A stretch of 15,352 bases of DNA from a candidate division TA06 bacterium. Its GTDB lineage: Bacteria > Hydrothermota > DG-26 > E44-bin18 > JADFOU01. The position numbers were made by a program, and so were the translations under genes. Every line of letters begins with the position of its first letter. Within the stretch, counting starts at the first letter, position 1. Positions 1 to 6,399 of the stretch are shown in pieces. The DNA is taken from positions 1 to 15,352 of the forward strand of contig JADFOU010000015.1 of NCBI GenBank assembly GCA_022562655.1, written 5' to 3'. The notes beneath the pieces are model-generated. The model was not told where the DNA came from. It ran no database searches and saw only the letters and a program-made list of their open reading frames with translations.

Positions 1-1153
1 ACCGCATCATCAAAACCATTCCGGCTCCGAAGAGGAGCATCCGGTATTCCTGAAATCCTCTCAGGATCTCCGGTAGGATGATGAGGGTAAGTGCTCCAAC
101 GATGACGCCGGGAATGGACCCCATTCCGCCAATCACGACCATCGAGAGGACTAAAGCCGATTCCCAGAAGGTAAAAGATTCAGGGGAGATATGGGTCTGC
201 TTCGCCGCAAAGATGACCCCAGCCACCCCGGCAAAGGCGGCAGAAATGGCGAAGGCTAACATTTTCATTGCCGCCACATTGATCCCCATGGCGGAGGCAG
301 CGACCTCATCCTCCCGGATCGCCTCCCATGCCCTTCCAATTCTTGAACGGGTGAGTCTCACGGTAATGAAGATGGTGATGAGGACGAGAATGAGGATGAG
401 GTAATAGTAATGGAGGGGGTCCCGGAATGTGAACCCAAAGAGTTGAGGCCGGGAGATATCCGCAATCCCATTGGGACCTCGAGTTAGCTCATCCCAGTTG
501 TTGAGGACGAGGCGGGTAATCTCTCCAAAGCCAACGGTGACGATGGCTAGATAGTCTCCCCGAAGTCTCAAGACAGGGCTTCCCAGGAAAAATCCAAAGA
601 GATAGGCGACGAACCCTCCTATGGGAAGGGCGAGGAAGAAGGGGATGGAAAAATGGGTGTTGAGTAGGGCATAGGTATAGGCACCAATTGCATAGAAGGC
701 GATATAGCCCAAGACCAGAAGCCCGGTTAGGCCTACAATGATGTTGAGCCCTAGGGCGAGGAGGACATAGATCCCTGCTGTGGCGATCACATCCATTGGG
801 TAACGGTTGATAAAAGGGGGGAGGAAGAAGAGAAGGGATACGAATACAATGGTGGAAGGTAAACGGGGAATGGAGAGCAGTCCGCCCGCCGAGCCCGAAC
901 GCCTCGCCCGACCCACGGCCAGGGATGCGATTTGAATATTTAACCGTGATATTGTCCGCCTGAATTGTTTACTTAAGACAGACTTGATTTTAAATTTATT
1001 ACTGAGAGAAGTAATTCCCTTTGCCAGTAAGATCCCCAGGGCGATGACGAGGAGGACGGTGAGGCTTCCCCGGAGCCCCATAAAGGGGAGGGTGAGGAGC
1101 CCGATCCAAAGGGGCCAAAATAACCATCTGAATTTTTTGATCAGGAATCTCAT
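1..1153 (-). CDS. livM: Branched-chain amino-acid ABC transporter permease LivM (C-terminus cut by window edge)
   Basis: Reading the minus strand from ATG at 1153 gives 384 codons with no stop before the window edge. This is an inner-membrane permease that pairs with LivH to import leucine, isoleucine and valine. From about residue 100 on it closely follows long-form LivM of E. coli, by recollection: LGLNIIVGLTGLLVLGY (134-150), RLRGDYLAIVTVGFGEITR (196-214), GPNGI (226-230), GRAWEAIREDEVA (273-285) and SPESFTFWES (323-332). Compared with E. coli LivM only some 30 residues appear missing at the edge. Residues 1-48 carry two membrane segments, as in the long form. Residues 49-96 are a hydrophilic stretch without family character, including a glycine/arginine/serine-rich piece at 81-91 encoded by GC-rich DNA (see findings). 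No Shine-Dalgarno is visible. It follows livH after a 149-base spacer; the ATPase genes livG and livF would be expected beyond the left edge. Confidence 0.93.
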   Translation of the reverse strand, partial: MRFLIKKFRWLFWPLWIGLLTLPFMGLRGSLTVLLVIALGILLAKGITSLSNKFKIKSVLSKQFRRTISRLNIQIASLAVGRARRSGSAGGLLSIPRLPSTIVFVSLLFFLPPFINRYPMDVIATAGIYVLLALGLNIIVGLTGLLVLGYIAFYAIGAYTYALLNTHFSIPFFLALPIGGFVAYLFGFFLGSPVLRLRGDYLAIVTVGFGEITRLVLNNWDELTRGPNGIADISRPQLFGFTFRDPLHYYYLILILVLITIFITVRLTRSRIGRAWEAIREDEVAASAMGINVAAMKMLAFAISAAFAGVAGVIFAAKQTHISPESFTFWESALVLSMVVIGGMGSIPGVIVGALTLIILPEILRGFQEYRMLLFGAGMVLMMR

Positions 1154-1171
1154 GGGAAAGTATTGTTGAAT

Positions 1172-1200
1172 GGTTAAATCGTTAATGGTTAAATTTAACC
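1172..1200. repeat. Octamer tandem array (GGTTAAAT type) in the livH-livM spacer
   Basis: GGTTAAAT occurs at 1172-1179 and 1187-1194, separated by a degenerate 7-base unit. The array ends in the perfect 14-base palindrome GGTTAAATTTAACC (1187-1200). A further copy, CCATTTAACC, lies at 1281-1290 in the same spacer. The same unit recurs at 3653-3684, 7341-7378 and 9702-9717. The rest of the spacer (1201-1280) shows no gene, only a weak GC-rich inverted word near 1217-1235. Confidence 0.8.
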
Positions 1201-1302
1201 GATTACCGAATCGTAGCCTGTCCTGTCGGCAGCCAGGGATCTCCGTTTCCTAACAGCCAAACCCCCGTGTAAGAGAATTACCATTTAACCGACTTTGGAA
1301 GT

Positions 1303-2271
1303 TTACATTTTCTCAGGCACCCTCTCACCCAATAAACCTGTAGGTTTGATGATCAGGACGAGAATGAGAATAACAAAGGCATAAACATCTTTGTATTCAC
1401 TGGAGATGTAGCCGGCGGCAAGGCTTTCAACAATCCCTAAAACAAATCCTCCCAGCATCGCCCCCGGGATATTGCCAATTCCCCCCAGGACGGCTGCAGT
1501 GAAGGCCTTCAACCCGATAGTCCACCCCATATAATAATGGACGCGACCATATTTCATATTCGCAGCGATCATTATCCCTGCGGTGGCGCCGAGGGCAGAT
1601 CCAATGATGAAGGTGACTCGGATGATCTTGTCTACATCAATTCCCACCAGTCTGCACATACTGGGATCCTGAGCCGTTGCCCTCATCGCCTTCCCTGTCT
1701 TTGTCCTCTTGATGAAAAGTTGGAGGAGGATCATCAGCGTGATCGAGGAGAGGATTGTGACGATGTCCATATTTGAGAATTTTGCACCGAAAAGGCTCAC
1801 ACCATGAGGGGATCCAATGCCGGGCGGGAGTATCCTCTGGAAGATGTCGGAGAGCATAAGGCTGATATCTTTCGCAACATCCTGGGGGAAGACTTTATCC
1901 CTCGCCCCCTGGGTGAGCATTACATAGTTCTGGAAGAAGAGGGACATTCCGATAGCGGTGATGATGAGGGAGAGGCGGGGAGCCTTTCTTAAGGGTCTAT
2001 AGGCAACTCGCTCCATGGTTGCACCATACATGGCTGTCATGACCATGGAGAAGGAGAAGAGGAGAAGGAGGAGGAAAAAAACCGGGGGATTGGCGTGGAC
2101 TGTTGTGAGGAGGGCTAAAAAGATGATGGCGGAATAGGCTCCGATCATATAGATCTCGCCGTGGGCAAAGTTGATCAGTTCCAGGATGCCGTAGACCATT
2201 GTATAGCCCAAGGCGATAAGAGCATAGATACTTCCTAGGACGATTCCATTGGCAATCTGTTGCTGGAACAT
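1303..2271 (-). CDS. livH: Branched-chain amino-acid ABC transporter permease LivH
   Basis: This 322-residue inner-membrane permease is the partner of LivM in the high-affinity branched-chain amino-acid importer. Recognisable family blocks in order are GSIYALIALGYTMVYGI (13-29), INFAHGEIYMIGAYSA (33-48), ERVAYRPLR (87-95), ITAIGMSLFFQNYV (104-117), the cytoplasmic EAA-like coupling loop near GKAMRATAQDPSMCRLVGID (192-211) and KAFTAAVLGGIGNIPGAMLGG (255-275). The end KPTGLLGERVPEKM also matches the family. Length is close to that of E. coli LivH (about 308). The ATG at 2271 is chosen because family homology begins within a few residues. No Shine-Dalgarno is present; the bases upstream are an A/T run followed by a heptamer repeat array. 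It lies 97 bases after the binding-protein gene and 149 bases before livM. Confidence 0.95.
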   Translation of the reverse strand: MFQQQIANGIVLGSIYALIALGYTMVYGILELINFAHGEIYMIGAYSAIIFLALLTTVHANPPVFFLLLLLFSFSMVMTAMYGATMERVAYRPLRKAPRLSLIITAIGMSLFFQNYVMLTQGARDKVFPQDVAKDISLMLSDIFQRILPPGIGSPHGVSLFGAKFSNMDIVTILSSITLMILLQLFIKRTKTGKAMRATAQDPSMCRLVGIDVDKIIRVTFIIGSALGATAGIMIAANMKYGRVHYYMGWTIGLKAFTAAVLGGIGNIPGAMLGGFVLGIVESLAAGYISSEYKDVYAFVILILVLIIKPTGLLGERVPEKM

Positions 2272-2279
2272 ATTTTTTA

Positions 2280-2328
2280 AATGGGGAATGCGGAATGGGA
2301 AATTCTGAATTCCGCACTCCGCACTCCG
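2280..2328. repeat. Heptamer tandem array with inverted repeat between livK and livH
   Basis: Seven consecutive degenerate heptamers fill 2280-2328: AATGGGG, AATGCGG, AATGGGA, AATTCTG, AATTCCG, CACTCCG, CACTCCG. Within them TGCGGAAT (2289-2296) and ATTCCGCA (2309-2316) form a perfect 8-base inverted repeat with a 12-base loop. The array ends 8 bases upstream of the livH start codon and replaces any ribosome binding site. The hairpin could protect or attenuate the messenger between the binding-protein and permease cistrons; that role is inference. Confidence 0.8.
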
Positions 2329-2368
2329 AAATCACCCATGAAAGGTCTCATGCTTCCTTGGCCGGGGG

Positions 2369-3538
2369 TCAGGTAGAGGGTTCGGGCTCGGCAGGTTTGT
2401 AAGGCTCGAATTTCCCTCCTTTCACAACCCAGAAGATGTAAGGGGCGATCTTCACATCCCCTTTCTCGTCAAATTCTATTGCTCCAAGAGCTCCTTCATA
2501 CCGGAGATTGTGGATCGCTTCCGCCACCTTCTTCCCATCAATGGTTTTTGCTAGAGAGATAGCGGTGAGGAGGATTTGGGTGGCATCATAGGAATACGTG
2601 GAATACGGTCCAATCTCTCCAAAACGTTCCGTATAAGTCTCAATAAACTTTTTGGCGGTCGGGAGTTCTTCAACGGAGGGACCAAAGGAGAGAAAGGTCC
2701 CTTCCGTTGCATCCCCACCGATCTTGATGAACTCTGGATCAATCACTCCATCCCCTGAGACAAAAATGGCATCGAGATCCAGATGCCTCATCTGTTTCAC
2801 CAATAGTCCTGCCTCGGGATAGATTCCTCCAAAATAGACCACCTCAGGATTTTTAGTCTTCACTTTGGTGAGGACGGCTGTAAAGTCGTTATCTCCTTGG
2901 ATGATCCCCTCATAGGCGACTGTTGTCGCACCCAGAGCCTCTGCATTCTTCTTCAATTCATCTGCCAGCCCCTGCCCATAGGTGGTCTTGTCGTGGAGAA
3001 CGGCGATCTTTGTTTTCTTCAGGATATTCAAGATGAACTCCGCGCCTACTTTTCCCTGTTGATCGTCCCTCCCACAGACTCGGAAGACGGAGTCAAATCC
3101 CTGTTCCGTGAGCGTTGGATTGGTAGAAGCGGGACTGATCTGAGGGATGCCGAACTCAAAATAGATCTTGGAGGCGGGAATGGAACAGGATGAGTTGAAG
3201 TGTCCAATCACCCCCACTACCCCTTCATTCACGAACTTATTGGCTACATTCACTGCCTCCCTCGGATCTCGCCGATCATCTCCTTTAATGATTTTGATCT
3301 TCTTTCCAAGGATTCCTCCTCGTTCATTCCACTCCTCTACCGCCAGGGTGACTCCATTGGACATGTCGATTCCCATCTTTGCCTGATCCCCCGTCATGGG
3401 ACCCGCTACACCAATCCAAAGAACATTCTCTTCCTTTTTGCAGGATAAGAGGGACAAGAGTATGAATATAGAAAACAGAAACAGAGATGTCCATGACCCT
3501 ACAGCCTGACAGTTAATCAGGAATTTTTTATTCATCAT
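2369..3538 (-). CDS. livK: Branched-chain amino-acid ABC transporter substrate-binding lipoprotein
   Basis: This 389-residue protein is the periplasmic ligand-binding component (Peripla_BP_6 fold, LivJ/LivK type) that delivers substrate to LivHM. The N-terminus has a hydrophobic stretch at 18-31 and a lipobox, LLSC, with the lipidated cysteine at residue 33, so the mature protein is a membrane-anchored lipoprotein rather than free periplasmic. Family motifs are GVAGPMTGDQAKMG (43-56), EEWNERGGILGKKI (68-81), GHFNSSCSIPAS (112-123), ISPASTNPTLTEQG (134-147) and HDKTTYGQGLADEL (182-195). The exact ligand cannot be read from sequence; the livHM genes behind it support branched-chain amino acids. 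A strong Shine-Dalgarno, GGAGG at 3545-3549, lies 6 bases before ATG 3538; a second in-frame ATG follows at once. It is the first gene of the operon, with a promoter at 3557-3585. Confidence 0.94.
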   Translation of the reverse strand: MMNKKFLINCQAVGSWTSLFLFSIFILLSLLSCKKEENVLWIGVAGPMTGDQAKMGIDMSNGVTLAVEEWNERGGILGKKIKIIKGDDRRDPREAVNVANKFVNEGVVGVIGHFNSSCSIPASKIYFEFGIPQISPASTNPTLTEQGFDSVFRVCGRDDQQGKVGAEFILNILKKTKIAVLHDKTTYGQGLADELKKNAEALGATTVAYEGIIQGDNDFTAVLTKVKTKNPEVVYFGGIYPEAGLLVKQMRHLDLDAIFVSGDGVIDPEFIKIGGDATEGTFLSFGPSVEELPTAKKFIETYTERFGEIGPYSTYSYDATQILLTAISLAKTIDGKKVAEAIHNLRYEGALGAIEFDEKGDVKIAPYIFWVVKGGKFEPYKPAEPEPST

Positions 3539-3556
3539 TTTCTTCCTCCAATCACT

Positions 3557-3585
3557 TTATTACCATCCAAGTAGGAATTTGTCAA
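3557..3585 (-). promoter_or_regulatory. Candidate sigma70-type promoter of the liv operon
   Basis: On the minus strand TTGACA (3580-3585) is followed after 17 bases by TAATAA (3557-3562). The -35 is perfect and the -10 is weak (3 of 6). The start point would fall near 3550, giving a leader of about a dozen bases that just includes the Shine-Dalgarno sequence of livK. Confidence 0.5.
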
Positions 3586-3610
3586 GTCTTATTTAAGGAG
3601 AGGTTTTTTC

Positions 3611-3639
3611 TTGACAGAGTGGTATCGCATTGGTATTCT
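3611..3639 (+). promoter_or_regulatory. Sigma70-type promoter of the Wzi-like gene
   Basis: TTGACA (3611-3616), a 17-base spacer and TATTCT (3634-3639) make a near-consensus promoter. Transcription would begin near 3646, directly before the octamer array at 3653-3684, which would form most of the 5' leader. Its -35 lies 25 bases from the -35 of the oppositely directed liv promoter. Confidence 0.7.
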
Positions 3640-3652
3640 CACCAAAATAATT

Positions 3653-3684
3653 GGTTAAATGGTTAAATTGATGAATGGTTAAAT
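3653..3684. repeat. Octamer tandem array in the leader of the Wzi-like gene
   Basis: Four contiguous octamers: GGTTAAAT (3653-3660), GGTTAAAT (3661-3668), degenerate TGATGAAT (3669-3676) and GGTTAAAT (3677-3684). An in-frame ATG at 3675 lies inside the array; a start there would add five residues (MVKCF) encoded by repeat DNA. Confidence 0.85.
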
Positions 3685-3689
3685 GTTTT

Positions 3690-5225
3690 ATGGCGAGAAT
3701 ACAGATTTTTAATCTCCTCTTATGTTTCTTCTGGACTACCACTTCTACCTCTCAGTCCCTTCTCTACCTTCCTCTTGACCACTGGGCTTATCCCTATTTA
3801 GACCGCTTTGTTGGGTTGGATCTCATCCAACTTGACCTTGAAGTTCGACCCATACCAAGAGGGGAGATTGTCGAGGCTTTACGCCCCCTTTTGGGTAGCA
3901 TCGAGAGGGGGGAAGTCAATCTTTCTGATGTTGATCATTGGTACGTGGATAAGCTCATGGTGGAGTTTCAAAGGGAGTTGGAGATTCATCCCAAGAAGAT
4001 CGCCGACCGTCCACTATTAGAATTTGAAGATGGGGATCGCTACTTCACGCTCGATACGCGTCTCGCTGGAATCCTCCTCCATCAGAGGAATTCCGATTCC
4101 ACCTTTACCTCCAGAGTTTCCCTTTTGGATTTGAGTTCCTATGGGGAATTAGGAGAAAGGTTCGCCTACGATGAAGAGATCACTGTCTCTGTGCGAAAAG
4201 GGGAAGGGGATCTGGAAGTGGGGTTTTCGGATGTGGGGGTCACCCCATGGAAGGATGTAAGGGCTTCTATTGAACGGGCATATTTCGCCATTGATCTCTC
4301 GAGGTTTCATCTTCAAATCGGGAGGGATCGGAAGTGGTGGGGTTCAGGAAGGTTTGGGACACTTCTTCTCTCTACAAATGCCCCACCCATCGATTTAATC
4401 CAGTTCTCGACAAATATCTGGCGGTTTAGAGCCAGTGCCTTTACTGCCCTGATCTCTCCGGAGAATGAGAGTTACCTCTCGAACCATCGCCTTTCCCTCA
4501 GCCTTGGCAGGAAAACGACCATTGGTCTGACTGAAGCCGTTCTATACCATCGCCGACTCCCTGAACTGGGTTACCTCAACCCCATCATCCCCTATTATGC
4601 CACCCAGAGAAATGTGAACAGAGATGACAACATCTTCTGGCATGTGAATTTCTCTACTTTTCCTGTGAAGAGGATCAAGGTCTACGGGGAGCTTCTGATT
4701 GATGATTTTCAATATGCAGACAGGGACTCTTTTCCAGACAAGTTGGGAGGGATATTAGGATTTCAATGGTTCGATCCTCTCGGCTTCCGGGATACAGATC
4801 TCTCAGGAGAAGTAGGAAGGATCCAGAAATGGGTCTATACCCAAAGGGATACTCTCAATTCCTATCTTCATGAGGATGCCATTATTGGAGATGGATTGGG
4901 ACCGGATGCCGAAAGGATTCTTCTCCTAATCACCCACCGGTGGACAAAGACTCTATCTTCGAGCATTGAAGGGGTTTCGATTCGACGAGGGGAGGGGAGG
5001 GATTTGGTCCCCTGGGAAAAAGATCGACCCCCTCCTCACCCTCCATTTCCCTCTGGTATTGTGGAGAGCCGAAGATCGGTGGGAATGGGTCTCGACTATG
5101 AGCCCTCCTGGTGGCTCCGGTTTTCTCTATTGGGGCGGATTGTTGCCTTACGAAATATAGGTAATGTGGAGGGCGATGATTCCAATGACCTCCAGGTTCA
5201 GACAGGGGTGGAGATCGATTTCTAA
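3690..5225 (+). CDS. Wzi-like outer-membrane beta-barrel protein (capsule assembly family)
   Basis: This protein of 511 residues begins with a signal peptide (MARIQIFNLLLCFFW and following). Near residue 30 comes a short SLH-like segment with the motif HWAYPYLDRF. The middle holds the signature I associate with Wzi-family barrels: GRDRKWWGSGRFGTLLLS followed by TNAPP (residues 211-233), then LGYLNPIIPYY (293-303) and YGELLIDDF (332-340). The chain ends in phenylalanine after alternating hydrophobic residues (VQTGVEIDF), as outer-membrane barrels do. Wzi of E. coli helps attach capsular polysaccharide to the cell surface; whether this protein does the same is inference. The start at 3690 is preferred over 3675, which lies in a repeat; neither has a Shine-Dalgarno. 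It has its own promoter and is followed by ubiA after 71 bases. Confidence 0.75.
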   Translation: MARIQIFNLLLCFFWTTTSTSQSLLYLPLDHWAYPYLDRFVGLDLIQLDLEVRPIPRGEIVEALRPLLGSIERGEVNLSDVDHWYVDKLMVEFQRELEIHPKKIADRPLLEFEDGDRYFTLDTRLAGILLHQRNSDSTFTSRVSLLDLSSYGELGERFAYDEEITVSVRKGEGDLEVGFSDVGVTPWKDVRASIERAYFAIDLSRFHLQIGRDRKWWGSGRFGTLLLSTNAPPIDLIQFSTNIWRFRASAFTALISPENESYLSNHRLSLSLGRKTTIGLTEAVLYHRRLPELGYLNPIIPYYATQRNVNRDDNIFWHVNFSTFPVKRIKVYGELLIDDFQYADRDSFPDKLGGILGFQWFDPLGFRDTDLSGEVGRIQKWVYTQRDTLNSYLHEDAIIGDGLGPDAERILLLITHRWTKTLSSSIEGVSIRRGEGRDLVPWEKDRPPPHPPFPSGIVESRRSVGMGLDYEPSWWLRFSLLGRIVALRNIGNVEGDDSNDLQVQTGVEIDF

Positions 5226-5227
5226 AA

Positions 5228-5274
5228 CAGTGGCAGTAACAGAAGGCAGTTGCAGTCAACTGCTTTTGCCACTG
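5228..5274. repeat. Hexamer array (CAGTRG type) forming a nested hairpin after the Wzi-like gene
   Basis: Words CAGTGG, CAGTAA, CAGAAG, CAGTTG and CAGTCA run through 5228-5258. An outer stem pairs CAGTGGCA (5228-5235) with TGCCACTG (5267-5274). An inner stem pairs GCAGTTG (5246-5252) with CAACTGC (5257-5263) around the loop CAGT and is followed by TTTT (5264-5267). The inner stem with its T run could act as an intrinsic terminator between the Wzi-like gene and ubiA, but the outer stem competes for the T run. Related hexamers occur at 9224-9241 and 12675-12710. Confidence 0.6.
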
Positions 5275-5296
5275 CAAACTCCTACTTGAGTTTTTT

Positions 5297-6169
5297 ATGA
5301 TGTCCAAAGTCTTTGGGTTGATTCAACTGTCAAGACCCGTGAATGGAATACTGGGGGCGTTATCGGCCATTCTCGGTGCTCTCCTGACAGGAGGGTTGGG
5401 ATCCTTCTCAGGCGGGAACAAGGTTCTCCTTGCTTCTATGTCAGTCTTCCTCATCATCTCCGGGGCCAATGCCATCAATGACTTCTTTGATCTGGAGATT
5501 GATCGGGTCAACCGCCCCCTCCGCCCTCTCCCTTCGGGAAGGGTAAAAAAGGGGGAAGCCCTCCTTTTAAGTCTATTCCTCTTCCTCCTGGGGATCTTCT
5601 TCTCCGCATTCATCAATCTCGGGGATTTCCTCATCGCCCTGTTCGCATCCAGTCTCCTCTTCCTCTACAGCCTACACTTGAAAAAGAAAGGTCTTGCTGG
5701 CAATCTTGTTGTGAGCCTTCTCTCGGGTCTTGTCTTTCTCTTCGGTGGTCTTTCTACCCTCCATTCTGCTTCGCAGATTTTCCACTCTTTACACTTTCTT
5801 CTTTTTCCATTTCTCTTCGCATTCCTCTTTCATTTGGGTCGTGAGGTGATCAAGGATACCGAAGATATGGAGGGGGATGCCAAAGAAAATGTTACGACCC
5901 TACCCCTCCGCTATGGGAAGATCGCTGCCCTGAGATTCTCCTTCATTGTCTTTCTCCTATTGATCGGGATCACCCCCCTCCCTTACCTCTTTCAATTCTA
6001 TAATCTCTTTTATCTCCTTGTGGTCCTTATTGGTGTGGATCTCTTTCTTCTCCTTCTATTTCTTTTTCTCTTTCGTGACCCATCACCAGGACGTTTGAAT
6101 CGGGCAGGGCTTCTCTTGAAGGTGGACATGGGCGTGGGACTTCTGGCTCTACTATTAGGAAGGATCTAA
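5297..6169 (+). CDS. UbiA-family prenyltransferase, geranylgeranylglyceryl-phosphate geranylgeranyltransferase-like
   Basis: This polytopic inner-membrane enzyme of 290 residues belongs to the UbiA superfamily, which transfers a polyprenyl chain from its diphosphate to an acceptor. The first aspartate-rich motif is NDFFDLEIDRVNRPLRPLPS (61-80) and the second is KDTEDMEGDAKENVTTLP (186-203); both bind Mg-diphosphate. The run DRVNRPLRPLPSGRV and the second motif are what I associate with archaeal-type digeranylgeranylglyceryl phosphate synthases and their bacterial relatives rather than with 4-hydroxybenzoate or heme O enzymes. The acceptor cannot be fixed from sequence, and menaquinone or chlorophyll-type activity remains possible. 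About eight or nine hydrophobic segments are visible. Two successive ATGs (5297 and 5300) exist; no good Shine-Dalgarno precedes them. No separate promoter is seen in the 71-base gap, so it probably depends on read-through from the Wzi-like gene. Confidence 0.88.
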   Translation: MMSKVFGLIQLSRPVNGILGALSAILGALLTGGLGSFSGGNKVLLASMSVFLIISGANAINDFFDLEIDRVNRPLRPLPSGRVKKGEALLLSLFLFLLGIFFSAFINLGDFLIALFASSLLFLYSLHLKKKGLAGNLVVSLLSGLVFLFGGLSTLHSASQIFHSLHFLLFPFLFAFLFHLGREVIKDTEDMEGDAKENVTTLPLRYGKIAALRFSFIVFLLLIGITPLPYLFQFYNLFYLLVVLIGVDLFLLLLFLFLFRDPSPGRLNRAGLLLKVDMGVGLLALLLGRI

Positions 6170-6171
6170 AC

Positions 6172-6220
6172 GAATAGAAATTGGTTATTGGAAATTTGAA
6201 ATCGGAAATCAAAAAATGGA
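6172..6220. repeat. Heptamer tandem array (AATTGGA type) after the UbiA gene
   Basis: Seven contiguous heptamers start 3 bases after the stop codon: GAATAGA, AATTGGT, TATTGGA, AATTTGA, AATCGGA, AATCAAA, AAATGGA. The phase is unbroken across 49 bases. Confidence 0.8.
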
Positions 6221-6221
6221 A

Positions 6222-6333
6222 CGCGGATTACACATCGCCGCTAAAGCGGGATGCCGCCGAAGGCGGAAGTTTTGACGGATTTCCACAGATCAATATTTCA
6301 TTATTTAGTAAAACCCGAAAGAAGTAATCCGCG
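6222..6333. repeat. Composite intergenic element bounded by a 9-base inverted repeat
   Basis: CGCGGATTA (6222-6230) and TAATCCGCG (6325-6333) are perfect inverted ends. Inside lie two GC-rich mini-palindromes in tandem, CCGCT-AA-AGCGG (6238-6249) and CCGCC-GAA-GGCGG (6254-6266). The rest of the 6170-6399 gap (6334-6399) is a T-rich stretch of words such as ATCCGTGTTTTCTGTGTC and contains no gene or clear promoter. No reading frame of note lies in the element, so it is a non-autonomous repeat at most. Confidence 0.55.
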
Positions 6334-6399
6334 ACTATCCGTGTTTTCTGTGTCATTCGTGTTCTATCACTTAATTTCCAGTAACTATTTTCCAAAAAT

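Noticed and set aside
1..1153. livM as a pseudogene, because of its unusual segment at residues 49-96
   Set aside because: The frame is open over the whole 384 codons with all conserved blocks in place; only the window edge cuts it.
3675..3689. ATG at 3675 as the start of the Wzi-like protein
   Set aside because: It lies in the octamer array and would put MVKCF in front of a normal signal peptide; the ATG at 3690 gives a usual one. The point is not settled, as neither has a ribosome binding site.
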